Assembly: GCF_009857535.1 (NCBI RefSeq)
Contig: NZ_WWCS01000009.1
Location: 62,001 to 126,000 of the forward strand
Direction of reading: 5' to 3'
Origin: Duganella margarita
Lineage (GTDB): Bacteria; Pseudomonadota; Gammaproteobacteria; Burkholderiales; Burkholderiaceae_D
Length of the DNA: 64,000 nucleotides
How positions within the stretch are numbered: position 1 is the stretch's first letter; each line of letters opens with the position of its first letter. This document shows positions 1 through 10,204 of the stretch, one piece after another. A program made the position numbers and the translations under genes. Under the pieces are notes generated by a model. The model did no database searches and was not told the DNA's origin. It was given only the letters and a program-made list of their open reading frames with translations.

Positions 1-486
1 CAAGTCTTCCGGGCGGAAGGTATGCAGCGGCACGTCGCGGATGACCTTGTCGCTGAGCAGGTTCGCCACGCTGGCGAGCTGCGCCTGCTTGCCCTCGTCC
101 ATGTTATCGACAATGAAGCGGTCGACATGGGCGTCGGCAATGTAAATCGCATTGTGCGGGCTATCCACCCGCAGCCGGCCGGAGATCAGCATGCTGCCAT
201 GCCAGGACTGGCGCGCCAGCAGCGGCGACACGCCCAGGTCGACCGACAGCGACACCCGGTCGTTTTCCGCCAGCACCGCCAGACGCGGATGGCTCAGTTC
301 CACCTCGAACACGCCCAGCACGCGCTGATGCATGGGGAATTTACGATCCAGGCTGGTTTGCAGACGCTCTTGCGGCAACTCGACCTCGCGCGGCCCGATC
401 AGGGTGGCGCAGGCGGTCACCAGCCCGGCCAGCAGTACGGCCAGCCACAGTGGCGCGCCAGATTTGGCGATGCGTTTAAGATCCAT
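1..486 (-). CDS. DUF1439-type lipoprotein, 3' end outside the window
   Basis: Reading leftward from an ATG at 486, the frame stays open to base 1, so only the first 162 codons are visible. The protein opens with a basic n-region and a hydrophobic stretch ending in a lipobox V-T-A-C with the lipidated Cys at residue 26. An outer-membrane or inner-membrane lipoprotein exported by Sec/Lsp is therefore expected. The mature part (RKFPMHQRVLGVFEVELSHP followed by a stretch describing a bound ligand-like beta structure) resembles the DUF1439/YceB family, whose function is unknown. It is divergent from the DUF72 gene, with only 37 bp between the two starts. The family call rests on overall pattern, and the stop codon is not seen. 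Confidence 0.7.
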   Translation of the reverse strand, partial: MDLKRIAKSGAPLWLAVLLAGLVTACATLIGPREVELPQERLQTSLDRKFPMHQRVLGVFEVELSHPRLAVLAENDRVSLSVDLGVSPLLARQSWHGSMLISGRLRVDSPHNAIYIADAHVDRFIVDNMDEGKQAQLASVANLLSDKVIRDVPLHTFRPEDL

Positions 487-523
487 CGGGACATCCTTCA
501 CAAATACGGAATCTGCGCATTAT

Positions 524-1216
524 ATGACTCTCACGCGATTGGGTTGTGCCGGTTGGAGCATCAGCCGCGAAGCGGCGCCCTCCTTCACCGGATCCGGCAG
601 CCATCTGGAACGCTATGCCGCCGTGTTCAACGCGGTGGAAATCAATTCCTCGTTTTACCGTCCGCACCAGCCGCAGACTTACGCCCGCTGGGCCGACAGC
701 GTGCCGGCCGATTTCCGTTTCTCGGTCAAGCTGCCGCGCAGCATCACGCACGAGCGCCGCCTGCAGGACATCGCCGCCCCGCTGACCCAGTTCATCGCCG
801 AAGCGGGCACGCTGGGCGACAAGCTGGGCTGCGTGCTGGTGCAACTACCGCCCAGCCTGGCGCTGGACGCGGCGGTGGCCGACGAGTTCCTGCAACGCCT
901 GCGCGGCCAGTTCGACCGCATGCTGGCCGTCGAGGCGCGCCACCCGGGCTGGTTCAGCGAGGACGCCAGCGCGCTGCTGCAACGCCACCGCATCACCCGC
1001 GTGATCGCCGATCCGCCGGTCGGCCAGCCGGGGCCGTACGTGCCGACCACCGACGATGGTTACGTGCGCCTGCACGGCAGTCCGCGCACCTATTATTCCT
1101 CGTATGACGAGGCGTATCTGGCCAGCGTGGCGACATGGCTGGCCGAACGCGATGCCTGGTGCATCTTCGACAATACCGCGTCCGGCGCCGCCATGCTCAA
1201 CGCCTTGCAGCTGCGC

Positions 1217-1234
<18 letters not shown>
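524..1234 (+). CDS. DUF72 domain protein (YecE-like)
   Basis: This 236-residue protein has the usual DUF72 length and landmarks. It has an N-terminal GCAGWSI strand, the block around NAVEINSSFYRPH, the SVKLPRSITHE motif, an internal AVEARHPGWF strand, YVRLHGSPRTYYSSY, and a C-terminal IFDNTASGAA segment. The fold is a TIM barrel of unsettled function, sometimes linked to iron-sulfur or nucleic acid metabolism. The ATG at 524 is chosen because it begins right before the first conserved strand; longer in-frame extensions run into the divergent lipoprotein gene. Its last 18 bases overlap the end of the convergent hybrid kinase gene. Confidence 0.85.
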
Positions 1235-3103
<1,869 letters not shown>

Positions 3104-3117
3104 GACGGTATCCTTGT

Positions 3118-4446
3118 TCATGGGGAGGCGGCCGGCAGCCGCAGATAAAACGTCGAACCGCTGCCCTCGGCACTGGACACATCCACCGTGCCGCCCAGCA
3201 GCGTGGCCAGCTTGCGGCACAGCGGCAGGCCCAGTCCGGTGCCTTTGGCGCGCCGTTGCAGCGGGTGCGCAATCTGGCTGAACTCTTCAAAAATCAATTG
3301 CTGGTTGTCGGCACTGATGCCGATGCCGCTGTCGGTGACGGCGAAGGTCACGTGGTCTTCGCCCTCGTCCAGCAGCTGCACCACCACCTGGCCTTCCTCG
3401 GTAAACTTGAGCGCATTGGAGATGAAGTTGCGCAGGATTTGCGTGACCTTGCCTTCGTCCGACATCAAGGTCAGCGGCGGCGGCTCGACGAACACCAGCT
3501 CCACCGGCGCGTCGCGCGTCAGCGGCCGCAGCATGCCCTTGAGCGCGCTGAACATCGCGCCGACCTCGACCGGCGACAGCGTCACATCCACCTTGCCGGC
3601 CTCGATCTTGGCCAGGTCCAGCAGGTCGTTGACCAGTTCCGACAGGTCGCCGGCGGCGCTGGCGATAAACGCCACCTGGCGCTCCTGCTCCTCGGTCAGC
3701 GGGCCGTCCATGCGGTCCAGCAGCAGCTTGCTTAGCGCGCGGATCGAGCTCAGCGGCGTGCGCAGTTCGTGGCTGGTGTTGGACAGGAAGCGCGATTTCA
3801 TTTCATCGGCCTTGCGCAGGCGCTCGGCCTTTTCCTCGATCTCGGCGTACAGCGCCACCACGCCGCGGTTGGTGTCTTCCAGTTCGCGCGTCAGCGCCAG
3901 CAAGTCGTCCTGGCGTTCGCGCAGTTCGGCCAGCGCCTGCGCCAGCTCACGGTTTTGCTGCTCGATTTCCGAATAGGTGCTTTGGATCGGCGTCGCCACC
4001 AGCTGCGCGCTGACCTGCGCCAGGTCCACCGGGACGCGGCCCGGCTGCGCCGGCAAGCTCTTGTTCATCTCCACCTTCAGCTCCAGCGGCGTGGCGCTGA
4101 CGATGGTGCATTCGTCCATCAAGCGCCGTGCCGTCAGCAGCGCGCCGTCCAGCCGCGCCGTGGCCGCATCGCCTTCGATGGCGGCTGGCGGCCGCTCGGC
4201 GCCTTCGGCACTGATGATCACCTTCAGCTGCGCCGGCTGTTCCCGCACATTGACGGCGAAGGTGGCGCGACCGCCCTCCAGCCGGCCGTAGGCGCAGCGC
4301 GCCACTTCCGACACCGCCGTGGCGATCCGCACCTGGTCCTGCACGCCGAAATTGAGCAGGGCGGCCACCTGGCGCGCGCGCTGGCGCACTGCCACCAGGT
4401 CCGGCGTGCTGCCGATGTTGACCTGCAAAATGCGCACGAACGACAT
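3118..4446 (-). CDS. Histidine kinase with a degenerate RsbT-like N-terminal domain
   Basis: The 442-residue protein has three parts. Residues 1-130 look like the GHKL fold of RsbT/RsbW, but the motif that reads SELARN in the neighbouring RsbT reads SEVARC here (C51 replaces the Mg-binding Asn), and the glycine-rich lid is DGALLTARRLMDE. ATP binding by this part is unlikely. Residues 155-220 form a charged coiled coil. From 220 there is a HisKA domain (H226 in NTSHELRTPL) and an intact HATPase domain (NFISNALKF, DSGIGI, GTGLGL). No membrane segment is seen. The start is a TGATG overlap with the upstream phosphatase gene, indicating translational coupling. Confidence 0.88.
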   Translation of the reverse strand: MSFVRILQVNIGSTPDLVAVRQRARQVAALLNFGVQDQVRIATAVSEVARCAYGRLEGGRATFAVNVREQPAQLKVIISAEGAERPPAAIEGDAATARLDGALLTARRLMDECTIVSATPLELKVEMNKSLPAQPGRVPVDLAQVSAQLVATPIQSTYSEIEQQNRELAQALAELRERQDDLLALTRELEDTNRGVVALYAEIEEKAERLRKADEMKSRFLSNTSHELRTPLSSIRALSKLLLDRMDGPLTEEQERQVAFIASAAGDLSELVNDLLDLAKIEAGKVDVTLSPVEVGAMFSALKGMLRPLTRDAPVELVFVEPPPLTLMSDEGKVTQILRNFISNALKFTEEGQVVVQLLDEGEDHVTFAVTDSGIGISADNQQLIFEEFSQIAHPLQRRAKGTGLGLPLCRKLATLLGGTVDVSSAEGSGSTFYLRLPAASP

Positions 4447-5474
4447 CACATGTTCTCCACGGTTTTGACCACCAGCACGCTGGCGTCGTCGCGCCCGCGG
4501 CAGTGGTCGCGCAGCAGCACGCCGGCAATCAGCGCCGGTTCGCGCGTGGCCAGGCCGGGATAAGCCGCCAGGTCCCACTGGGTGGTGATGCCGTCGCTGG
4601 CCAGCACCACCAGCGCGCCGGCCGGACACTCAAACACCAGCTCATTGACCTTGCGCATATTGTGGCCGACGATGCCGTTATGCGACATCAGCTGCCGCCG
4701 CGCGGCGGCGTCGATGATGATACTGGCGCCGATGTTGCCGACGCCGGCAAAGCGCAACTGCCGCGCCGCCAGATCCAGCTCGCCAATCGCCATGGCGGCG
4801 CCGCGTGTCGGCCGCAGCGCCTGGTGACAGTCTTCCATCAGCCGCTGCGGCGCGTGGCCGGGTTCGTCCATCAGCGCCTGCACCGCCGCAGCCGCCGCCT
4901 TGGCCGCTTCCGGCCCGTGACCGAGGCCGTCGGCCATCAGCAGCACCAGGCGGCCGTGCTGCTGCGCCACCGCCCAGGCGTCGCCGCAGGCCGTTTCGCC
5001 CGCCAGCGGCAGGCAAACGCCGCCGTAGAGGACCGGCTGCCCGGCCGCCGCCGGGTCCAGCCACAGGCGCGCCAACAGCGCCGTGCCCTTGCCCGACGGC
5101 GCATATACGTCCAGCTGGTCGGCCTGGCGGCGCATCGCGCCCAGGCCGGTGCCGGCGGTGCCGGCGCTGGAGACGCCGTCCTGCATCGATTGCGCCAGAT
5201 TGCCGATGCCGGGACCGTTGTCCAGCGCCAGCACCTCGATACAGCGCTGGCCGCCGTGCGCGGCCAATGTCACGCGCAGGCGGCCTTCGCCGGCGTGCTT
5301 GATGATGTTGCTGGCGGCCTCGGTAATGACGATCGCCAGCTGGCCGGCGCGCGTCTCCCCCATGCCCAGTTGCTCGGCCAGGGTCTGGCCGCTGCGCCGG
5401 GCGGCGCCGACATCGCTGACGTGGCTGATGGTGATCCATTCAGCGGGTGCCAGCGAACTACTTAGATTTTCCAT
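4446..5474 (-). CDS. RsbT-like ATPase fused to a SpoIIE/RsbX-type PP2C phosphatase
   Basis: This 342-residue fusion begins with an anti-sigma-type GHKL ATPase domain (E52 and N56 in TEAASNIIKH, LDNGPGIG, GTAGTGLGAMRR). From about residue 150 it carries a PP2C/SpoIIE phosphatase domain (metal-binding GDAWAV and MADGLGHGPEA, then LASDGITTQWD and RDDASVLVV near the end). In Bacillus stressosomes RsbX dephosphorylates RsbR/RsbS; by position and domain this gene is the likely resetting phosphatase. The extra ATPase domain may be a second kinase or a docking module. Its ATG at 5474 overlaps the end of rsbT by 13 bp. Confidence 0.88.
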   Translation of the reverse strand: MENLSSSLAPAEWITISHVSDVGAARRSGQTLAEQLGMGETRAGQLAIVITEAASNIIKHAGEGRLRVTLAAHGGQRCIEVLALDNGPGIGNLAQSMQDGVSSAGTAGTGLGAMRRQADQLDVYAPSGKGTALLARLWLDPAAAGQPVLYGGVCLPLAGETACGDAWAVAQQHGRLVLLMADGLGHGPEAAKAAAAAVQALMDEPGHAPQRLMEDCHQALRPTRGAAMAIGELDLAARQLRFAGVGNIGASIIIDAAARRQLMSHNGIVGHNMRKVNELVFECPAGALVVLASDGITTQWDLAAYPGLATREPALIAGVLLRDHCRGRDDASVLVVKTVENM

Positions 5475-5929
5475 TTAATAATCGCTACTGCAGTGCCCTC
5501 GCTGGGGCGTGAATCAATCAGAAAATCATCGACCAGGCGCTTGGTGCCGCCCAGTCCAAGACCGAGGCCGCCACCGCTGGTGTAGCCGTCGCGCAGCGCC
5601 AGGTCGATGTCGGCGATGCCGGGGCCGGTGTCGGCAAACACCAGCCGCAGCCCGTTGCGCAGGCCGTCGACCAGGCGTTCCAGCAACACCACGCCGCCGC
5701 CGCCGTACTTGATGGTATTGCGCGCCAGCTCGCTGGCGGCCGTGACCAGCTTGGTCTGCTCGACCAGGCTCAGTTTCAACTCCAGGGCGTGCTCGCGCAC
5801 CGCCTTGCGCACCGCCACCACGTGTTCGTCGGTTTCCAGCGGCAGCACCTGGTGCAGCCTGGCCTGGCTGGCATACTGCGTCAGCAACGGCGAGTGGTAG
5901 CGGCTGATATCGGGCGAGGCGAGGCTCAT
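5462..5929 (-). CDS. rsbT: RsbT-type serine/threonine kinase
   Basis: The 155-residue single-domain GHKL kinase has all the motifs of an active anti-sigma-factor-type kinase: E67 and N71 in ASELARNTIKY, DTGPGI, and the lid GGGLGLGLGGTKRLVDDF. In the Bacillus stressosome RsbT phosphorylates RsbR and RsbS and, once released, activates a downstream partner. It sits directly after rsbS with a TGATG overlap, which fixes the start at the ATG at 5929; a GTG one codon earlier is less likely. The short N-terminal extension (about 30 residues) is longer than in B. subtilis RsbT. Confidence 0.92.
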   Translation of the reverse strand: MSLASPDISRYHSPLLTQYASQARLHQVLPLETDEHVVAVRKAVREHALELKLSLVEQTKLVTAASELARNTIKYGGGGVVLLERLVDGLRNGLRLVFADTGPGIADIDLALRDGYTSGGGLGLGLGGTKRLVDDFLIDSRPSEGTAVAIIKWKI

Positions 5930-6285
5930 CACGCGTAGTTCTTTCCTAGCAGCTGCATGCCCTTTTCGACATTCAGCGCAGTTTTCACGCCCGGCAAGGT
6001 CAGGCCGAGTTCCACCAGCGTAATCGCCACCGCCGGCTGCATGCCGACCAGCACCGTCTGGGCGTCCAGCACGCGCGCCATGGCGGCGGTGTTGCTGATC
6101 ATGCGGCCGATGAACGAGTCCACCAGGTCCAGCGCGGAAATGTCGATCAGCACGCCTTTGGCATGGTCGCGGACGATGCGTTCGGTCAGGTCATCCTGCA
6201 AGGTCAGCGCCAGGCTGTCGTGCATGTCCACCTGGATGGTCACCAGCAGCAGGTCGCCAATGCGCAAAATAGGAATCCGTTCCAT
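5929..6285 (-). CDS. rsbS: RsbS-type STAS domain protein
   Basis: The protein is a single STAS domain of 118 residues. The conserved LDLVDSFIGR motif places S57 at the position of the RsbT-phosphorylated serine of B. subtilis RsbS (Ser59). RsbS and RsbR form the stressosome core that sequesters RsbT. The start at 6285 begins directly with the first STAS strand (MERIPILRIGDLLLVTIQ), only 7 bp after the rsbR stop. The order rsbR-rsbS-rsbT is the canonical upstream module of stressosome loci. Confidence 0.93.
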   Translation of the reverse strand: MERIPILRIGDLLLVTIQVDMHDSLALTLQDDLTERIVRDHAKGVLIDISALDLVDSFIGRMISNTAAMARVLDAQTVLVGMQPAVAITLVELGLTLPGVKTALNVEKGMQLLGKNYA

Positions 6286-6292
6286 GCTGCGC

Positions 6293-7144
6293 TCACGCCT
6301 TGCGAGTGATGGTCGCGCCCACGCGCGCCAGGGCCACCACAAAGGCGTCGGCCAGCGTCGCCTTGGTCACCACGTCTTCCAGATTGACGCCGAGGTGCAC
6401 GATGGTCTGGGCGATCTGCGGACGGATGCCGCTGATGATGCAGTCGGCGCCCATCAGGCGCGCGGCGGCAATCGTCTTCATCAGATGCTGCGCCACCAGC
6501 GTGTCGACGGTCGGCACGCCGGTGATGTCGATGATGGCGATGGCGGCGCCGGTCTCGACGATTTTTTCCAGCAGGCTTTCCATCACCACCTGGCTGCGCG
6601 CGCTGTCGAGCGTGCCGATCAGCGGCAACGCCAGGATGTCCTGCCACAGCTTGACGACCGGCGTCGACAGTTCCATCAGCTCATGCTGCTGGCGCACGAT
6701 GATCTGGTCGCGGCTTTTCTGGAACACTTCCAGCGTGTACAGGCCCAATTGATCGAGCAAGGTGTTGATCGCCCACGATGCTTCAGCCAGCTCGGCCGAT
6801 TCGGCGCCCAGCTCGCGCCGCAGCATGGTAAACAGCGGCTGCTTCAGCGAAAACACAAAGGTCGCGGTGTCGTTCGGCGTCGAGCCCAGCTTGGCGCGCT
6901 GGGTCGACACTTCGCCCAGCAGGTTGCGCACTTCGTCCCACTGGCGCAGGTTGGTGTCGGCGGTGCCGCCGGTGGCGATGGCGGCCGGCAGCAGCGCCAG
7001 GAACTGGCGCGTGTGGCGCTGCATGGTAGCTTCGTCGCTGCGGAAGCTTTTGCCCGCCAGTTCGGCCGACCAGATGGCCAGGATATCGCTCTCTTGTTGC
7101 GTAATCAGATCGCCGAGGCGCTGATCGATATTATTTGCAGTCAT
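6293..7144 (-). CDS. rsbR: RsbR-type stressosome sensor (RsbRD_N + STAS)
   Basis: The 283-residue protein has an all-helical N-terminal domain (about 1-155) of the RsbRD_N type, which probably senses the signal. A STAS domain follows (about 160-280). The motifs DITGVPTVDT and SGIRPQIAQT place T212 and T247 about where B. subtilis RsbR is phosphorylated (T171, T205). No haem, FMN or membrane-anchoring motif is recognisable in the N-terminal domain, so the stimulus cannot be named. ATG at 7144 has AGGGGA about 5 bases upstream. It heads the six-gene operon and is divergent from the GntR gene across a 169-bp spacer. Confidence 0.92.
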   Translation of the reverse strand: MTANNIDQRLGDLITQQESDILAIWSAELAGKSFRSDEATMQRHTRQFLALLPAAIATGGTADTNLRQWDEVRNLLGEVSTQRAKLGSTPNDTATFVFSLKQPLFTMLRRELGAESAELAEASWAINTLLDQLGLYTLEVFQKSRDQIIVRQQHELMELSTPVVKLWQDILALPLIGTLDSARSQVVMESLLEKIVETGAAIAIIDITGVPTVDTLVAQHLMKTIAAARLMGADCIISGIRPQIAQTIVHLGVNLEDVVTKATLADAFVVALARVGATITRKA

Positions 7145-7240
7145 CGAATCCCCTAGGATTGTTTATTGAGGTAACTATCAGACTATATAACATTGCCGCA
7201 ACAATCACGGCCTTCAATCGTGCGCGGCAGGCAAAAATGT

Positions 7241-7275
7241 TTGCGTTTTTGATTCGTAGTGTTATAGTTCACTAC
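7241..7275 (+). promoter_or_regulatory. Promoter with overlapping palindromic operator for the GntR-ABC operon
   Basis: A -35-like TTGCGT (7241-7246) and a -10-like TATAGT (7263-7268) are 16 bp apart. A perfect inverted repeat GTAGTG-N8-CACTAC occupies 7256-7275 and covers the -10 box, and an outer pair GTGTT/AACAC extends it to 7280. YtrA-subfamily GntR repressors usually bind such palindromes ahead of their own operon, so autorepression is inferred. The strong SD AAGGGG (7299-7304) lies 9 bases before the GntR ATG. Confidence 0.6.
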
Positions 7276-7313
7276 AACACCACTTCATTAACACACGTAA
7301 GGGGTAACCATGT

Positions 7314-7670
7314 ATGTGGAATGACAACGCGCCGATTTATCGGCAGCTCAAGGACAAAGTCGTGGGCATGGTGCTGGACGGCTTGCTCAAGCCGGGCGAC
7401 GCCCTGCCCTCGGTGCGGCAGATCGCCGCCGAATATCAACTCAACCCAATCACGGTGTCGCGCGCCTACCAGGAGCTGGTGGACGAGACGCTGGTCGAAA
7501 AACGGAGGGGAATAGGTATGTATGTGACTGATGGCGCCCGCGACAAACTGCTGGCCACCGAACGCGAGCGCTTCCTGCGCGAAGACTGGCCCGTGGTGCT
7601 GGAGCGCATCCGCCGCCTCGGCCTGGACCTGGAATCGCTGCTGAAACCGGCGGCCGGAGGTGCGGCATGA
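7314..7670 (+). CDS. GntR family regulator, YtrA subfamily
   Basis: The 118-residue protein has the GntR winged helix (PIYRQLKDKVVGMVLDGLLK, then LPSVRQIAAEYQLNPITVSRAYQELVDE, and the wing around VEKRRGIGMYV). Only a short C-terminal tail follows, as is typical of the YtrA subfamily. These repressors control ABC transporter genes in the same operon. The stop overlaps the start of the ABC ATPase gene (ATGA at 7667-7670). An ATG four bases upstream (7310) runs into a stop after four codons and is not the start. Confidence 0.92.
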   Translation: MWNDNAPIYRQLKDKVVGMVLDGLLKPGDALPSVRQIAAEYQLNPITVSRAYQELVDETLVEKRRGIGMYVTDGARDKLLATERERFLREDWPVVLERIRRLGLDLESLLKPAAGGAA

Positions 7671-8524
7671 GCGCCGTCATCACCGCCGCCGGCCTGAACA
7701 AGCGCTACGGCAAGCAGGCCGCGCTGGACAACGTCAGCTTCACGGTGGAGTCCGGCCGCATCGTCGGCCTGATCGGCCCCAACGGCTCTGGCAAGACCAC
7801 CACCCTCAAGGCCATCCTCGGCCTGACCCCGTTCGAGGGCCAGCTGTCGGTGCTGGGCATGGACCCGCGCCAGCAACGCGAGGCGCTGATGAACGAAGTC
7901 TGCTTCATCGCCGACGTCGCCATCCTGCCGCGCTGGCTCAAGGTCAAGGACGCCATCGCGTTCGTCGAAGGCGTGCATCCGCGCTTCAACCGCGCCAAGG
8001 CCGAGAAATACCTGGCCAACACCAAGCTGACGCCGAACATGAAGGTCAAGGCCATGTCCAAGGGCATGGTGGTGCAGCTGCACCTGGCGCTGGTGATGGC
8101 GATCGACGCCAGGCTGCTGGTGCTGGACGAACCGACGCTGGGGCTGGACATCCTGTACCGCAAGCAGTTCTACCAGAACCTGCTGGAAGACTACTTCGAC
8201 GAAAACAAGACCATCCTGATCACCACCCACCAGATCGAGGAAGTCGAGCACATCCTCACCGACCTGCTGTTCATTGAGAACGGCAAGATCGCGCTGGCGG
8301 CGTCGATGGATGAAGTGGGCGAACGCTTTACCGAGGTGATGGTCGAGCCGCAATTCATCGCCGCCGCCAATGCGCTGCAACCGCTCAGCCAGCGCACCGT
8401 GTTCGGCAAGCCGGTGATGCTGTTCGACGGCGTCAACCGCGAGCAACTATCCAATTTTGGCGAACTGCGCACGCCCAGCGTGGCCGATCTGTTCGTTGCG
8501 ACCATGAAAGGAAGCTACGCATGA
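7667..8524 (+). CDS. ABC transporter ATP-binding protein (YtrB/CcmA type)
   Basis: The 285-residue ABC ATPase has Walker A GPNGSGKTT (37-45), Walker B LLVLDEPTLGLD and an H-loop in TTHQIEEVEH. The signature motif is MSKGM rather than LSGGQ, a substitution often seen in this GntR-associated subfamily. A C-terminal extension of about 70 residues follows the nucleotide-binding fold. It overlaps both neighbours by 4 bp (ATGA), so the GntR, ATPase and permease genes are translationally coupled. Drug, lantibiotic or acetoin-related export has been proposed for family members; the substrate cannot be told from the sequence. Confidence 0.92.
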   Translation: MSAVITAAGLNKRYGKQAALDNVSFTVESGRIVGLIGPNGSGKTTTLKAILGLTPFEGQLSVLGMDPRQQREALMNEVCFIADVAILPRWLKVKDAIAFVEGVHPRFNRAKAEKYLANTKLTPNMKVKAMSKGMVVQLHLALVMAIDARLLVLDEPTLGLDILYRKQFYQNLLEDYFDENKTILITTHQIEEVEHILTDLLFIENGKIALAASMDEVGERFTEVMVEPQFIAAANALQPLSQRTVFGKPVMLFDGVNREQLSNFGELRTPSVADLFVATMKGSYA

Positions 8525-9465
8525 AAACCATGAAATGGCTGATCAAGCGCGAGATGTGGGAAAACAAGGGCATGCTGCTGTGGACGCCCATCGTCATCGC
8601 CGGCGCCGTCATCGCCCTGGTTCTCACCGGCCTGATCTTCGGCAACATCGATAACATCCGGCTGTACAACCAGCCGATCAGCGTCACCATCGAAGGCACG
8701 GCGCGCAGCCGCATTGCCGAAGCCATGGGCGAAATGTACGTCACGGCCGGCATGCCGATCCTGATGATACTGGGTCTGCTGGTGTTCTTCTACTGCCTCG
8801 GCGCGCTGCACGATGAACGCCGCGACCGCAGCCTGCTGTTCTGGAAATCGCTGCCGGTGTCGGACAGCATGACCGTGCTGTCCAAGCTGGTGACGGCGCT
8901 GGTGGTGGCGCCGCTGATCACGCTGGGCATCGCGATTGCGGTCGGGTTGCTGATGGCGCTGGCCTTATGCGGGGTGGTGGCCATGCATGGCACCAATCTG
9001 TTCGGCGCGCTGCTGGCGACACCGCAGTTCTACCTGACGCCGCTGCGCCTGATCGCCCTGCTGCCGGTGTACATCCTGTGGGCGTTGCCGACCGTGGGCT
9101 GGCTGCTGATGGTGTCGAGCATGGCGCGCTCCAAGGTATTCCTGTGGGCGGTCGGCACGCCGCTCATCACCACCTTGCTGCTGGTGTGGGCGCAAAAAGC
9201 GCTGCACTTGAGCGTTGATGCGGTCTGGTTCGCCAGCCACATCTCCAGCCGCATCCTGCTGGGCGTGGTGCCGGGCTCGTGGATCGGCTTCGACCGGCCG
9301 CCGCTGAGCCTCTCGCCGGAAACGCCCGGCATCTCGGTGTCGACCCTCATCTTCAACGCTTCGTGGAGCACGCTGGGCAACGCCAGCGTGTGGATCGGCG
9401 CCGCTGCCGGCGTGGCCATGATTGCGGTCGCCATTTACATGCGCCGCCGCCGCGAGGAAGTCTGA
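8521..9465 (+). CDS. ABC transporter permease
   Basis: This 314-residue inner-membrane protein has about six hydrophobic segments. They lie near the N-terminus (LLWTPIVIAGAVIALVLTGL), at about 80-100, 120-155, 180-205, 210-230 and at the C-terminal end, which closes with MRRRREEV. It matches the ABC-2 type permease that pairs with the upstream ATPase. The loop HDERRDRSLLFWKSLPVSD after the second helix is the coupling region typical of this group. The start overlaps the ATPase stop (ATGA). Confidence 0.9.
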   Translation: MKTMKWLIKREMWENKGMLLWTPIVIAGAVIALVLTGLIFGNIDNIRLYNQPISVTIEGTARSRIAEAMGEMYVTAGMPILMILGLLVFFYCLGALHDERRDRSLLFWKSLPVSDSMTVLSKLVTALVVAPLITLGIAIAVGLLMALALCGVVAMHGTNLFGALLATPQFYLTPLRLIALLPVYILWALPTVGWLLMVSSMARSKVFLWAVGTPLITTLLLVWAQKALHLSVDAVWFASHISSRILLGVVPGSWIGFDRPPLSLSPETPGISVSTLIFNASWSTLGNASVWIGAAAGVAMIAVAIYMRRRREEV

Positions 9466-9469
9466 CAGC

Positions 9470-10204
9470 ATGAGCGCCATGACGTGCAGCCGCTACGCTG
9501 CCATCGCCACCTTGCTGCTGCCATTGCTGTGGCAGCAGCAAGCGCAGGCCGGGGACGACGCCGGCCAACTGGTGGTCATCAACGGCACCCGCAGCCCGGA
9601 GCTGCAACCGTACCGCTACATGCTGGCCGGGCTGGACGCCTTCGACGACAACCACGAGCTGGCGCCGAGCGCATCGCTGGTCCGCTTCCGCCTGTACAAA
9701 AGCAGCAAGGCGCCGGCCGACGCGTTCGACAGCCTGACGGTACGGCTATCGGGTGACCAGACCGAAATCCCGCTGCCGCTGGCGGAAGACCACAGCTTCT
9801 CCCTGCCCCGCAATCGCGCGGCGGAAGACGACAATGCGGACGTGGTGCTGAATCAGAAAAAGAGCTACTACAGCTGGATGCCGGACGTGCGCAGCGCCGG
9901 CGTTCCGGCCGGCATGCGCCGGCTGGGCGACATCCGGCTCGAATGCCGGGTTCTGGTAAGCGTGGCGAAGAACTACATCCCGTTCTTCGTACGCGCCTTG
10001 ATCAACACCCTGACGCTGACGACCGACTGGTGCGCGTTCAAGGAGTTCAAGCTGAGCGTGCACGCCGACGGCGACATCACCAGCGCCACGCTGATCGACG
10101 GCGTCACCCGCGTCGAACTGCAAGTCAGCAAGGACGGCAAAAGCTACTCCGTCCCGATCGGCAACAAGCAATACGCCAACGACGCCCTGATCGAACTCAA
10201 CTGA
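9470..10204 (+). CDS. Putative exported protein, unknown function
   Basis: The 244-residue product begins with a signal peptide (hydrophobic core AAIATLLLPLL, likely cleavage after AQA at about residue 28). The mature region is predicted beta-rich, with segments such as VVINGTRSPELQPYRYML and FDSLTVRLSGDQTEIPLPL. Two cysteines (in LECRVLV and TDWCAF) could form a disulfide. It lies 4 bp after the permease stop and is probably co-transcribed with the ABC operon. Its end overlaps the convergent LysR gene by 8 bp. I do not recognise a domain. Confidence 0.7.
   Translation: MSAMTCSRYAAIATLLLPLLWQQQAQAGDDAGQLVVINGTRSPELQPYRYMLAGLDAFDDNHELAPSASLVRFRLYKSSKAPADAFDSLTVRLSGDQTEIPLPLAEDHSFSLPRNRAAEDDNADVVLNQKKSYYSWMPDVRSAGVPAGMRRLGDIRLECRVLVSVAKNYIPFFVRALINTLTLTTDWCAFKEFKLSVHADGDITSATLIDGVTRVELQVSKDGKSYSVPIGNKQYANDALIELN

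Noticed and set aside
22..1107. A 361-codon plus-strand frame at the left edge.
   Set aside because: It lies over the DUF1439 lipoprotein (minus strand) and the DUF72 gene in another frame, both of which have clear family motifs.
7310..7324. ATG at 7310 as the GntR start or a leader peptide.
   Set aside because: It reaches a stop after four codons; the ATG at 7314 in another frame opens the conserved GntR domain.
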